Shown: positions 1 through 12,699 of the stretch, piece by piece
Numbering within the stretch: the stretch's first letter is position 1
Layout of the letters: each line of letters begins with the position of its first letter
Source of the DNA: Albula goreensis
Lineage: Eukaryota > Chordata > Actinopteri > Albuliformes > Albulidae
NCBI GenBank assembly: GCA_022829145.1
Contig: CM040745.1
Coordinates: 24,520,906-24,584,905, forward strand
Direction of reading: 5' to 3'
Length of the DNA: 64,000 nucleotides
Made by a program: the position numbers and the translations under genes
Notes under the pieces: generated by a model
Databases searched by the model: none
Told to the model about the DNA's origin: nothing
Seen by the model: only the letters and a program-made list of their open reading frames with translations

Positions 1-1492
<1,492 letters not shown>

Positions 1493-2015
1493 CTATAAAG
1501 TGGAAAAAAAACTGACATGGTAAATACCTGTTAGAAAATTAGGGTATCAAAAAGTGAACGTATTTTACCTGAGAAAGTCAAAAACTGAAAGGATTACTCT
1601 GGCTGAAACAGAATCGTATGCAAGTAATGTAACATTACAGTTCCTTTATATGTCAAAGCACTATAGGTATTTTACTTGCTGCTTACAGTGCAATTTGCAC
1701 AACCTCACCGGCAGCTAAACAACACTGCAGTGCTCGACGGGATACACCTTCCTTGGCATGTAACAGCTGTAGTGACAGCTCCTCATCCAGCAACTGCATT
1801 CAGCCATCTAACGTTGCATCTAGTAGATATGACTGACTCAACATCTGACACACAGCGTAAACGGAAGTACAGTGCAGAAGCGGACATGTAATTACAAGCA
1901 GTTAACGTTAAGTTATATAAAAATAATGTCTTGCTAAGTCTCCACTTACAGAAATGCAACATAAGGGTCATCAGCTGAAGTCAAATAACATGCAGTGTGA
2001 TGGGTATCAACTCAC

Positions 2016-2240
2016 CTAGAAGGTTTTGCTGTCAAACACTATACAATTCCACAGTTTCAGTATAAGATCCGCTATTCAGCTATTTTAATTGGATACTCTG
2101 CTATTCGTAAAGGACTCCACAGCGGCAGCGATCGGGTCCATTGCAAATATCCACTGCTGGCTGATGTGTATTATTAACTAGCTTGGACACAGCGACCCGA
2201 TGTTGATGCGCCGGAAATCTTGCGTGCACTGCGCAAGCGC
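2016..2240 (-). promoter_or_regulatory. PHKA2: Probable PHKA2 non-coding first exon and promoter
   Basis: On the minus strand a strong donor (CTAG|gtgagttg) lies at 2016/2015. A usable acceptor (ttatag) lies just upstream of the PHKA2 start codon near 1495. Above the donor the DNA becomes CpG-richer and contains TGCGCAAGCGCA at 2230-2241, close to the NRF1 consensus. This suggests a 5' untranslated exon with its promoter around 2.1-2.3 kb. It is inferred from splice consensus and base composition only, and the transcription start was not determined. Confidence 0.4.
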
Positions 2241-2699
2241 ACATTGTTAGGCTCTGTGACTATCGCTGCAGCAAGAATTTCAGCCCTCTACAAATTCTTG
2301 TCACACCTCAGAGTTTGCTTCCTAAGTGACTAAAACAGCAGTGCTAAAGGCCCTCACACATCCGTCTACAAGAAGAGATATATGAAGAGGTCAGACAGAT
2401 GCTGCAGTTGTTGAAAAAAAGGTCAAAAAGCCAAGCAACTCTAAAAAGGGGGATGTATAATGATAGACATATACGGGGATATTTCTCATACGCTGTGATT
2501 GGTCTGTAAAGTACATCCAATATTCGGAATGTTTTTGATGTTGAGAAGCTGTTGAGATGAGATTGAAGAGTACCACTGAAATCACAAATTCTAAACACGA
2601 ATATGATTGAAGGCATATATCTAAGAATATGAGAAAGTATCTATTAAGAATCTATTGGAAGTTTGTTATCTATAATATAGAGAAATGATAGATGACTGA

Positions 2700-3400
2700 A
2701 ATCAAGGCAATGCAGTACGAATATATGCGAAGGATCATACTGATTTGGGAAGGTACAAGGCTGTCTTTTTAACGTATATCTTGTTTAAAATACTGGTTTC
2801 TGCCATAATGGATTCATTGTGGTTCTTTAAAAGTAGCAGCATCTTAGGACTCTGCCAGCAAGGTTTTACAGGGGAGAGTCACGCTGAATGCCCTTAATAA
2901 GATACAAATATTGACAGAGTACCACAAGAGACAGGCTAATTGTCTGAATAACGGGTTTATTTTGGAGTGTCTTTGAAATAGGCAGCAAAGTGAATTAAAA
3001 CGATTAATAAAAGCAAATGGGCATTCTTCCGTGGGAAACTTAGTCCCATAGGGATTGGTGTTGGGACCTCTTCTCTACATTATTTACATGATGTTTGATA
3101 TGGGTGCACAGAAAAATATGCTTTCATACACAGAACATTTCAGAGATAACTAAGAGGGATGGGTGAGTACTAGGAAAACCACAAACCCTAATATAAATAA
3201 GGCATCTGCTCCCAGCAGCAGATATCCAAGAGTAAGGGAAATTATTAATGAATTGGACCATGTTCCTATGAGATCACTAAAACTGGAGGGATTCCAGACA
3301 TCTGGAAAGAAGGAAGTGTGATGTCAGGAAACAGGAAACCAGAGGGCAGTCACTTAACTAGCACCTTATGTTCAAAACTGAAATTATAAAGGGACAAATT
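2700..3400 (+). mobile_element. Decayed CR1-like LINE reverse-transcriptase fragments
   Basis: Plus-strand translations show broken non-LTR reverse-transcriptase motifs. Near 3047-3100 the DNA reads VP-stop-GLVLGPLLYIIYM, corresponding to the VPQGSVLGPLLFxIYxND motif with the Gln codon mutated to TAG. Around 3195-3260 it reads KASAPSSRYPRVREIINEL, resembling the family motif SPGPDGIHPRVLKEL. Near 3290 there is an IPDIWKE-like stretch (compare VPExWK), and near 3345-3385 HLTSTLCSKL (compare VSLTSVPGKL). Stops and frameshifts show it is dead. The segments are not in the order expected of a single intact element. Confidence 0.55.
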
Positions 3401-5738
3401 TAAATGATTTCTTGAAGATTACAAGAAATCCTAAGCAATTACAAGCCTTATTTCTGGTGAGAAACAAATCTCATTGTAAAATGAACAGAAATGATAAGAG
3501 TTACAGGCAGAAATGTAGGCTCCCATATGGCACTGGCTGTTTTTGCTGCAACCTTTACATGCGTTTTTCGATTGCATGTGAAAGCAAAGATAATTGCTGC
3601 TGACTTTATTGTTCATCAGCAGCCTAAACAATGATGCTTAGACACTATTATAATGTAGATGTATCACTCTTGCTTATTTGAAAGTGTATATTTACAAATG
3701 TGTACTGAAGTGTAAATGCTTAATGTGGTGTTCAATTTTGACATTGTTACCCCTGCTCCAAAATTCTGAATAAGGTTTTGAACCCCCCCACTTTATTATA
3801 ATTATAATGTATAATTTTTAATTATTAATTATAAACCACTTAGTTGCAGTAATTTTTAAATTCATCTTACTGACTTTCAGAGGGAGAACTGTGTCATACA
3901 TTTCAAAAACACCCTGGTCTGAAGGTGCCCAAGGGAAGTCAAAGAGAATGAAGAATGGGGCCTTTTCTTCCTCCTTATTTTACCAGAACATGCTGGCTAC
4001 TATAATGTGGTAGCAGGTCATGCTACCTGAATACTTATGGTCTGTTTCTACAGGCAGTGGATACAGAGAATGGAGTTTGGATATTGTCTTGCATTTCCTG
4101 ACACATTCAAGTACTGTATCAAAATAACCTTCTACCCAGGATGGAGCTACAGCATGTGATCTGAGTACAGCTGATAAGCATGAACAGTGGTATGCAAGTC
4201 ATTCAGATTTAATGGTGTATACGTAGTCCTTTCCATGTGACATACAAGGCATATGACCCATGTTTCAACCCCTGTCCTGAAAACATCACTTTGGGAACTC
4301 CAATCATAGTGTGAATTGTCAATAAGGCAAAAATGGATGTGTCAATGACATCTAAAAATGTTATTTATTACTTAAATGAACATTTAATGATTCCTAATAG
4401 TCTCTTTTTAATTATGTAGATTTTAAATAATTCTTTTAATCATTTCTAAATAAAATTTTAAAAATTAATCAAAAGATCTGACAGCATTGTAGATTTGTAG
4501 AGTGAGTCTACAGATGTCACTGATAAAAAAGAATGAAACCAAAATTAATCACATTTTAAGCTGAGAATAAATGTGTTACCTCAATTTTAATGTGTTGTTT
4601 GATGTATCAACAATGAATGCAACAGTGCCTGAGGTAGTTTCAGCTAAACTGTGTACTCATGAGCTACCTGCTCATAATTTAACAGTAATCCCTTTTCTTT
4701 TAAGGTTCCCTTGCAATTGCTCAGATTGAGGTCCATTTGATTTGATAGAATTTGCCCGTTTAGAGACAAAGTGCATTGTTTGAACCTAGCCTGTTCAACT
4801 GAGATTTTTCCTTTACCAAAAGTTTTGGTCCAAGAGTAGCTACAGCAACCACCAATACGTTTGTTGAAGTATTCCACATTCATAGGTTAATCCATTCTGA
4901 TGATATCTTTTCTGATGATAGATAGCCAAATGATTGCCACCAGCTAGATGAGTTAAGCGCAATCTGTCATAACACTTTAGCACTGTTATGAAAACTAGCA
5001 AATATGTAAGCTGGGTAATGGCTTTGTAACTTGAAATGTAGCCTGTATACAGTAGTCATGTAAACTATACAAAAAGATGTAGAATATTACAGTAAACTTT
5101 ATATGTCATTTTTAAAGTTTGTTTTCAACTGTAAACCGTAGTTTGCTTTGTTTGAATTTTAAATTAAAAATTAATCGTCCAAGTTAAAATGAATGGTTTT
5201 AAGGTAAGGACGGTTGAATGTGAGCGAAGGTTTAAAAACATATAAACTCAAACAGACATATTACGCAAGCATGAAATCATTTAAGTGCGGACTTTGACTG
5301 AGGCAGCTCAGGACATTCACGTTTTCATTTTTGAACCTCTCTGGTTCGACACCACCTTTTGTGCTTGTGTTTTATGTAACTCTCCTGATCAGACATTAAT
5401 TTTTCATTCAGACTTGAAATGTTGGCTTGCTTATCGACATAAAAGTTTCCTTAATAGACTTTATGACAAATATGAACTAAAAAGATATTAAAATAGGGTA
5501 CAGAGCACAAATGGATGGAAGAAATAAAAACAATCAAAGTGTAAAATAATACATTTTAATGAGAGTTTTAATGTTCGTTAATGTAATGTGTTTTAGCTAC
5601 ATTGTATGGGTGTTTTAAAGGCCTGTTCTTAACGAACTTTAAAACTTTACCAAACCCTCCAGGACAGTAGGTGGCAGTATAATGTTTTGTGGCTTTAAAA
5701 AGAGTTCCGTGGCGAAAACCTGAAGAAAACAACAGAAC
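3401..5738. other. Intergenic DNA upstream of ZRSR2, no gene seen
   Basis: AT-rich sequence with only short chance reading frames. The last few hundred bases before 5739 are the likely ZRSR2 promoter and 5' UTR. No TATA box in a convincing position was seen. Confidence 0.6.
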
Positions 5739-6871
5739 ATGGCGGACGCCGTTGTGTGTGGGGGTAATTCAGCGATGAAACTTGAGCGATGCGGGTAAAT
5801 GACACAACTTACAACTATTTCAGTATGTAAGAATGTAATTTTGTATTTCCTCATATGTCCTTGGTTTTGCAATTAGCCATACAACTTCCTATTGCGCTTC
5901 TTCAGTCATAACGTCACTCACTTAGCTAGCAGCATTAGCCATGGTAAGTTAGCAAGCCATCTAGCTAGCTATCTAACTTCTCTAACAATGTCTATTACCT
6001 TAAGACTGTGTGTTCTTCATTTTCAGGCAAAAGCAAAGGCGCGCTGCATTTAAGAAAGAAAGACGGAAAAGAAAACGCCAAGCCCTCGCAAAACTCAGAG
6101 ATTCAGGTTGGTAGATGGCTAACTAGCAAGCCAATACACAGGTACTACCAGTGTGAACCATCAGTTGAACATCCTGCCAAGCATGCCTTTGAAAATTACT
6201 TTGCACATGGAAAAACTTAATAATAAAGAATTGTTGTAGTTTAAGAATACTTGAACTTTAATCGTGGAGAAAGTTCACTGGCTGTTGCATCGTTTAAAGC
6301 ACAAATATTTCTTAGACTTTTTTTTTCCTTCATTTCAACGCATTCTCTCCCGCCTCAAAAGGAGTGTTATGTTTGTTTGCAGAACAGTAAACAACATAAG
6401 CGATTTAATTCATAATAATAATGTATCACTGTTGTGAGGTGTAGTTCAGAAGAAACTAGGGACACTCATTATAACATAAGCATGCAACGTCAACCAGGTG
6501 ATAAACGGTATACTAAACATTTTAGACCAAATTTGTGTGTAAAATCGTAAACACTCCATTCAAAAAACTGAAAAGTCGACTAAAGCTGTGATACAAAATG
6601 CTGAAGTTGCATTTAGTGGTAAAATTCCCAGTGGTCTGAGCATGTCACTCACTGCATACAGGAAACAGGGAAGGCAATGGAAGGTTAGCCTGCATAATTC
6701 ATGTATGTCATAGAAGTGTGACCATCTACAGATGGCTGTAATACTGAACATTGTGAGCAACTTCTTTCTGCCCTTATATGAGGAAATGGAAAAATCCAAG
6801 CAATATTTTATATTGTAGCTTTTTTAAATATGTATAAATATTGTAGCTTTTTTTATTATGTATAATTCAGA

Positions 6872-6906
<35 letters not shown>

Positions 6907-9900
6907 GAAAGAAGTAGTGGACAGAATTAACAGAAATGATACTCTGGACCTACATTGGTGGCAGTGAATATCAGTTGTTTTGTATTTATTTTGATATATG
7001 TTTTTGGACTACTTAATTAAATGTACATTTGTATAGAAATGCAGCAAAAGCATGGAGCCACACAAATATCTGAAAATGATTATGATGATGATGATGATGA
7101 AGAGCAGGAAAGGCAGGCTGAAGAAGAAAGGTAAGATAATGGGGCCTGCAGTATTGCATGCATGAATTCTCATTCATGCATCAACTCACATTTGGTACAA
7201 ATGTATTTTAACTGAAATACTGCAATGCATTATTTATTTTAATGAAACAAGTACATTATTCTGACCTTGATCGATATGCACCTTTTACATGATAGCACTA
7301 GCCTTCATGTATATTGGCATTCTGAGAGTTCTTTGTCTGATTCAGGCAAAGGCTACACCAGGAGTGGATGCAGAGAGAGGAGGAAGCTCAGGAGCAATTC
7401 AGGCTGAAAATGGAGAGAGTGGAAATGGCCAGAAAGAAACAAGAGGAGGAGGAGGTAAAGGTCATGCTGTGATCATATGGTCTAACAAAAAAGTAGACCA
7501 AGAGTAAGAGCAAGAAGTGGCATGATTGCTGGTGTCCTGTCCTTTCCACATTTATTGTTTACCTTTTCTACACTCCCTTCCCTTGCCTTGATGGGGGAAA
7601 TCCCAAAAATGGCTGGATGATTAAACAGCTTCTAAACAGAGGGTGGTTAAATTACAATAATTGAAAGTGGAAGGAGAGATCACAAATTCTCTGCTTTGAG
7701 TAATGCCTTTATTATTGCCATTTTGCCATTTGTAGGGAAATCAAGGACACTGTTGGTGAATTAGGGGCCACTCAGTGAGTGATTTAATGCTATGGCTTGT
7801 GCAGCTTCTTGTTCATGTTTTGCTCAGAAAAGATGTGTAACCGCACAGAAATATCTTGAGAATCTCTTGAACACAATGCAGTCCTGAACCAATGGAATTG
7901 TTTTTCATCAGAGTTGTATAACCTTTTCCTGAACCTTTAATTGTTTTTCTGTGCAGAGGAGAATAAAGGAGGAATGGGAAGAACAACAGCGAAAAGAGCA
8001 GGAAGAGAGGGAGCAGAGAGAACAGGAGAAGATGGACAGAGAGGTGATCTGTGCAATAGGAGGATAGAGAAACCAGCCACATATCCTCTTTTGTTTATTC
8101 ACCAGCTTTAATTTATGAGAATAGCTTCGACTTTAAGACATACAAACAGCCCTCACAGTGAAAACATACAAATGTCACTGGTCTCACATGTTATACGTAT
8201 GCCATTTGCTTCTAGTTGCAGAAATCCAAATGATGTCTGCCGAATTCTAGGGTTGTACTGTAAGATTATTGATTAGTGAGCAACAGCTGCATTCATAAAA
8301 ATTGAAGTGTATGAAAAGATTGGACTTGAAGAAATACTTTGAAGCGTTGCAGTCAGGATTGTAGGGTATTTTAGACTGGGACAACTCTTGTTCTATAGCA
8401 TAATTTTTTGCAGTTGTAAGACCATGGATTGATGTTCTTTTCACAAGTATGGATACTGAATACACATAATGCATCTGAATCACTTCTATGCCATGCATTA
8501 CATGCTTATATTCTCCAAAAGAATGTTGTTGTTTTTTTTAGCCAGTTTTTTTCCCCCATGTTGTAGCTGAGTTGCATTAGTAGCTTACTTCATGTGAATT
8601 ACTGCCCACTCAAACTAAATGCAACAGCATTTTCTCAGTGGAAGCATTTCATAGCTAACCCCCACTTTTAGTGCAATGCAGAATAACATGTTGGATTTTT
8701 GTAATGAATCACAAATCAACATTCTTAAACCTTCACACAATCATTTTTAGAATTTTTAACTGGAAGCTGAGTTTGTGTAGTCTGATCATAGCCCATTGAC
8801 TGGTAAATGCCTTGTTGGTAACTGTGTGGGTCTTCATAATCTGGAAAAAAAAAAAAAGAATTTGTTTTATCTGTAAGCATTTTTTCCATTCATGCTCTTC
8901 CTTAACTACGATGCACACAAAGAGTGAGTGACAGTCCTGCAGGTACCTGCTGCCACAGGAGGAAAAAATGTATCTTTTTATGAGGGTTGCTGGGACACTG
9001 AACATAAAGCCCCAGCAGAATTGTGTTCTGTTGAAGTTGTTTTTGAATCATGTGTGTTTACATAATAGTAATTACATTCTTTTCTGTGGGAAATCATGAA
9101 AGTGCCAAACTCATGTTGTGTTCGTATGAGGTATAACTGCCAAAATATGAATGATGCCTTGCCTGCTATCCCAATGCCTACAGTGTCAAATGTCATTATG
9201 TAAGTGTCTGTGTTCTTAACAATCAGTAACAGATATCTACTAGCCCACTTCAGGTTTTTCACCAGTACTGTGTTTGCACCATTTATAGGAAGCAGTACAG
9301 AAAATGCTGGACCAAGCTGAAAGCCAGGTATGTAGAAATCAGCCTTGCCTGTGACTCTGTGACTGTGGGGGGGCTGTGCAGGGATCAGAGTGTGCTAAGC
9401 ACCGTGTCTTGCAGACAGCCTGTTGTCTTCAGAATCAAGAAACAGCATTGAAAAGCAAGTGATTATAAAATGGGAATATATCACAGAGAAGCAGAATTCT
9501 ATTAACTCTCTTCATAGACAAACCAAGCTATGAGTTGAGTAGCATAGTGATATTCATTGGTAAGTTGATCTAAATAATACACAATGGAATTCATGGACCA
9601 AAAATGTATCTTATTAGCAGTGTTGGGGAAGCTATATTTTGAAAGCATAGCTTTGTAAGCTACCAATTACTTCTCACTGGAAGAAGTTGAACTACAGCAA
9701 AGCTACCCTAGGAAGAAATCTGGTTTGGTTAAATAAAGCTACTTATTGGCAATGTACATGTGATACAAAACTATAACAAAATATAATACAAAAATCACAT
9801 GCTAGCAATGCCACTCAGTTCAGTTTATTGCATGCTGCAAATATGCCAGGAGGAGGCTGTTACGAGTATGAACTGGAAATAAAAACAAACAGCCTTTGGG

Positions 9901-12575
9901 TGATTGATACAGCTAAAATGTGAGATATCATGCACGTCAGACATTATTATGCATGGCTTGCAAGAGAGAAATTAATTGTTACCCTTTAAATGGGAAAAAA
10001 AAATGTTTAAATGTTATACACTTTTAACATCCCTATTCATTATAAATATTGAAATAATCAAGACTCCATAGATTTGTCTAGACTTGTATACCATGAGCCA
10101 CACTGGGACATGTATAATTCCACTGAGGTTCTGTAAGTCAGTGGTATGGGGTGATGTGTGGGCATTTTCATGATCTGTGAGTGAGTGGCGAACATTTCTG
10201 ACTTTAATGTTATCTTCCCCATGCTGTTCTGTTTCTCCTGGTAGCTTGAGAATACAGGTCCATGGAAAAATCCTGAGGCACCTGAGGATTATGGAACAGA
10301 GAAGGACAGGGCAAACTGTCCCTTTTTCCTCAAAACTGGAGCCTGCAGGTTCGGGGACAGGTAAAGAATAGGAAATTCTCCTTTGTACCTATGCAAGAGC
10401 AAATACAAGGGATTCTACCTTGTTCATGAAGATGCAGCTGAGGTATGAAACCCACAGTAATATAAAATATTACTGAATATTTTAAGTAATATCTCCCTTC
10501 AAAAGAAAACCGAAAAAGTAAAACATTGGGCTTGTGAACTTGACAGATGGGAGCTAATGAAAGGCTAGCAGTGGTTGGTGGGCTCCTTAACAGTAACTTG
10601 TGATTGACAGTTTCACTGTGTAACAATATGTTTGTATACTGCACCCTGTCTCCTCCCCTGTGTGACTTCAGGTGCTCCCGTATGCATGTGCGCCCTCCCT
10701 CCAGCACCACGCTGATGATCAGAGGCATGTTTGTGACGTTCAGCATGGAGCAGAGCCAGCGGGATGATTATGACACAGATGCCAGTTTGGAGTTCAGTGA
10801 GGATGATCTGCACCAGAACTTCCTGGAGTTCTATGAGGATGTGCTCCCGGAGTTCAAGAGTGTGGGGAAGGTTGTACAGTTCAAGGTAACTTTCACAGGG
10901 GCATGAGGACTGAGGTGCAGCTTTTCCACAGCAGGTGGAGGAGCCATATACTGCAGATACTGTACTACTGATGGTGTGTGTGTGCGCGTGCATGCTTGCG
11001 TGCGTACAATGACTAATAGATCCTACATTGTAAGTCATTCTGCTTAGAATATTCCAATTTATCAAAGACTCATTTTGTCTACAGGTGAGCTGCAACTTTG
11101 AGCCTCACTTGAGGGGAAACGTGTATGTCCAGTATGACACGTAAGTTCATGTCGTTAAGCACTTCACCCACATCCCTAATGCTGGATAAAAACATGCTGT
11201 GCTTTGGAAGTCATATGATGTATTCTTCTGGGGCAGAGTTTGTACAGGGGTGTGTCTGTCTTTACAGGGAGATAGAGTGTAAGGAAGCCTTTATCACATT
11301 TAATGGTCGGTGGTATGCAGGAAGACAGCTGCAGTGTGAGTTCTCACCAGTCACAAGGTGGAAGACTGCAATATGTGGTAAGAAGGGGAAAAACTGTTGG
11401 AGCACTTCAGTATATGAAGTTGAATAACTAATCTACTTTTGTGCTGATTTGGAACTCCAAGTAATTCTAGCGAATGAGTAGTGCAGATATTTTTTTCCAA
11501 AAGTTTGGCAAGTTCAGAAATCATCCAAATTAAAAATATTTTCATGAAAAAATGTTTTTCAGGTATTTATATTATGACACACAAATTGACTTTTCCAGTC
11601 AGCTGTTGATTCATATTTCCATTTCTTAGGACTGTTTGATAGGAAGAAGTGCCCTAAGGGGAAGCACTGTAATTTCCTGCATGTGTACAGGAACCCTAGC
11701 CGGGAATTCTGGGATGCAGACCGAGACTTATCTCCTGACCGTGGTGGAGCTGTCACTGGCCCGTATTCTGAACGTAGAGACTGGTCCTACAGGAACCATA
11801 AGTACAGTCCTGAGAGGCCCTCAGGGAGGCGTTGGGGGAGGCGAGACCGAAGCAGGGACAGGCGAGTCGCAGCAGGGGGAGGCGGAGTCGCAGCAGGGGG
11901 AGGAGAAGTCGTAGCAGAGGCAGGAGGAGTCGCAGCAGGGGGAGGAGGAGTCATACCAAGGAGAGGCGGAATCACAGCGGGGAGAGAGAGAGGCGGAGTT
12001 GTAGCAGAGGGAGGAGGAGTCACAGCAAGGAAAGGCAGGGTCGCAGCAGGGGGAGGTGGAGTCATAGCAGAGAGAGGAGTCTAAGCAGGGACAGAGAGTA
12101 TAGAGGGCAGCTGCAGTCAGGGAGGAGCAGTGTCCAACGAAAGAAATCAGAGAATGAGAGTCATTCTCCATTCTGGTGTCGGGATGCACACCAAAAGAAT
12201 GGGTCACCCAGGCAGCTGGGCTCCAAAGGGGAAAAGGCAGAGAATAATAGTGGGAGGAGCCCAGCTAACAGCCCAGAGAACCTGGATAAAACTGAGAAGC
12301 ATTCTGACAGCAGCTCTACACACCATCACCGCAAACATTCCAGAAAGAGTAAAAAAAGGAAGAGCAAGAAGAAAAAGAAGAAGAGTAAGAAAAACCGAGG
12401 CGTTTCACCCAGTGGATCAAGTGAGGAGTCTGAAGGTGAGGGGGAAGTAAAAATGTCTCTTGTCCCCCAAGGTGAGAACAAAACTGAGACCCCTGGCAGA
12501 GGGATCAGTCCATTGGAACCAGACCTCAGTCAGCACCTTCCGCAAGAGGCGCAGGAAGGGCTTACAGAGAAATAG
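5739..12575 (+). CDS. ZRSR2: U2AF1-related minor-spliceosome factor ZRSR2, with an apparent 1-base frameshift in the RS domain
   Basis: Eleven exons: 5739-5794, 6027-6106, 7037-7130, 7346-7454, 7957-8043, 9289-9327, 10245-10360, 10672-10885, 11085-11140, 11268-11377 and 11630-12575. All phases agree and all introns are GT-AG. The protein has a basic N-terminus, an Asp/Glu/Arg/Lys-rich coiled-coil region (about 20-155), a first CCCH zinc finger (C180, C189, C195, H199; C-X8-C-X5-C-X3-H), a U2AF-homology RRM (about 200-310, with [14 protein letters not shown]), a second CCCH finger (about 319-339) and an RS-rich tail. ZRSR2 contacts the 3' splice site of U12-type introns in the nucleus. In the last exon the conserved frame leads into Gly/Ala/Val repeats and stops at 12084 (about 471 aa). 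The RS frame (stop 12573-12575, about 635 aa) needs one extra base near 11864. The start ATG (MADAVVCGG) was chosen because its donor at 5795 gives the only matching phase. Confidence 0.9.
9618..9760. mobile_element. hAT-like non-autonomous transposon fragment
   Basis: Within ZRSR2 intron 6 the sequence starts CAGTGTTGGGGAAGCTA and continues with AGCTA-rich, SINE-sized text typical of a common fish hAT-derived family whose termini begin CAGTGTTGGG. No matching inverted CCAACACTG end was found nearby, so it looks truncated. The family call is from memory. Confidence 0.45.
11858..12080 (+). repeat. 18-bp tandem repeat encoding the RS domain of ZRSR2
   Basis: Degenerate copies of an 18-bp unit resembling GGAGTCGCAGCAGGGGGA are arranged head to tail. 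In one frame they encode Ser-Arg-Ser-Arg-Gly-Arg units, in the +1-displaced frame Val-Ala-Ala-Gly-Gly-Gly. Because the unit is a multiple of three and purine-rich, several frames on both strands stay open. Only the SRSRGR frame makes biological sense for this gene. Confidence 0.85.
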
Positions 12576-12688
12576 AGCTGCAGAAGATGCAGGCAGATGT
12601 TCACGAAAACAGTCCATGTCTTTTGGCCTCTAATTCATTCACTCCTGTGAGCAGCCTCAATAGGGTCAGTGAATTCTAAATATGTATG

Positions 12689-12694
12689 AATAAA
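12689..12694 (+). terminator. ZRSR2: ZRSR2 polyadenylation signal
   Basis: A canonical AATAAA lies about 115 bp after the RS-frame stop codon. It is in the expected place for cleavage and polyadenylation of ZRSR2 mRNA. Confidence 0.7.
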
Positions 12695-12699
12695 CCTTA

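Noticed and set aside
5941-5943. ATG immediately followed by a gtaagt donor as an alternative ZRSR2 start
   Set aside because: Joining it to exon 2 gives the wrong phase (stop within nine codons); the ATG at 5739 with donor at 5795 restores the conserved frame.
10613-11095. 160-codon minus-strand frame across ZRSR2 exon 8
   Set aside because: It is antisense to a conserved coding exon and crosses its introns with no family similarity.
11787-12207. Long open frames on the minus strand across the ZRSR2 last exon
   Set aside because: They are by-products of the 18-bp repeat, which leaves most frames without stops; composition is Pro/Ser/Cys-rich repeats with no gene structure.
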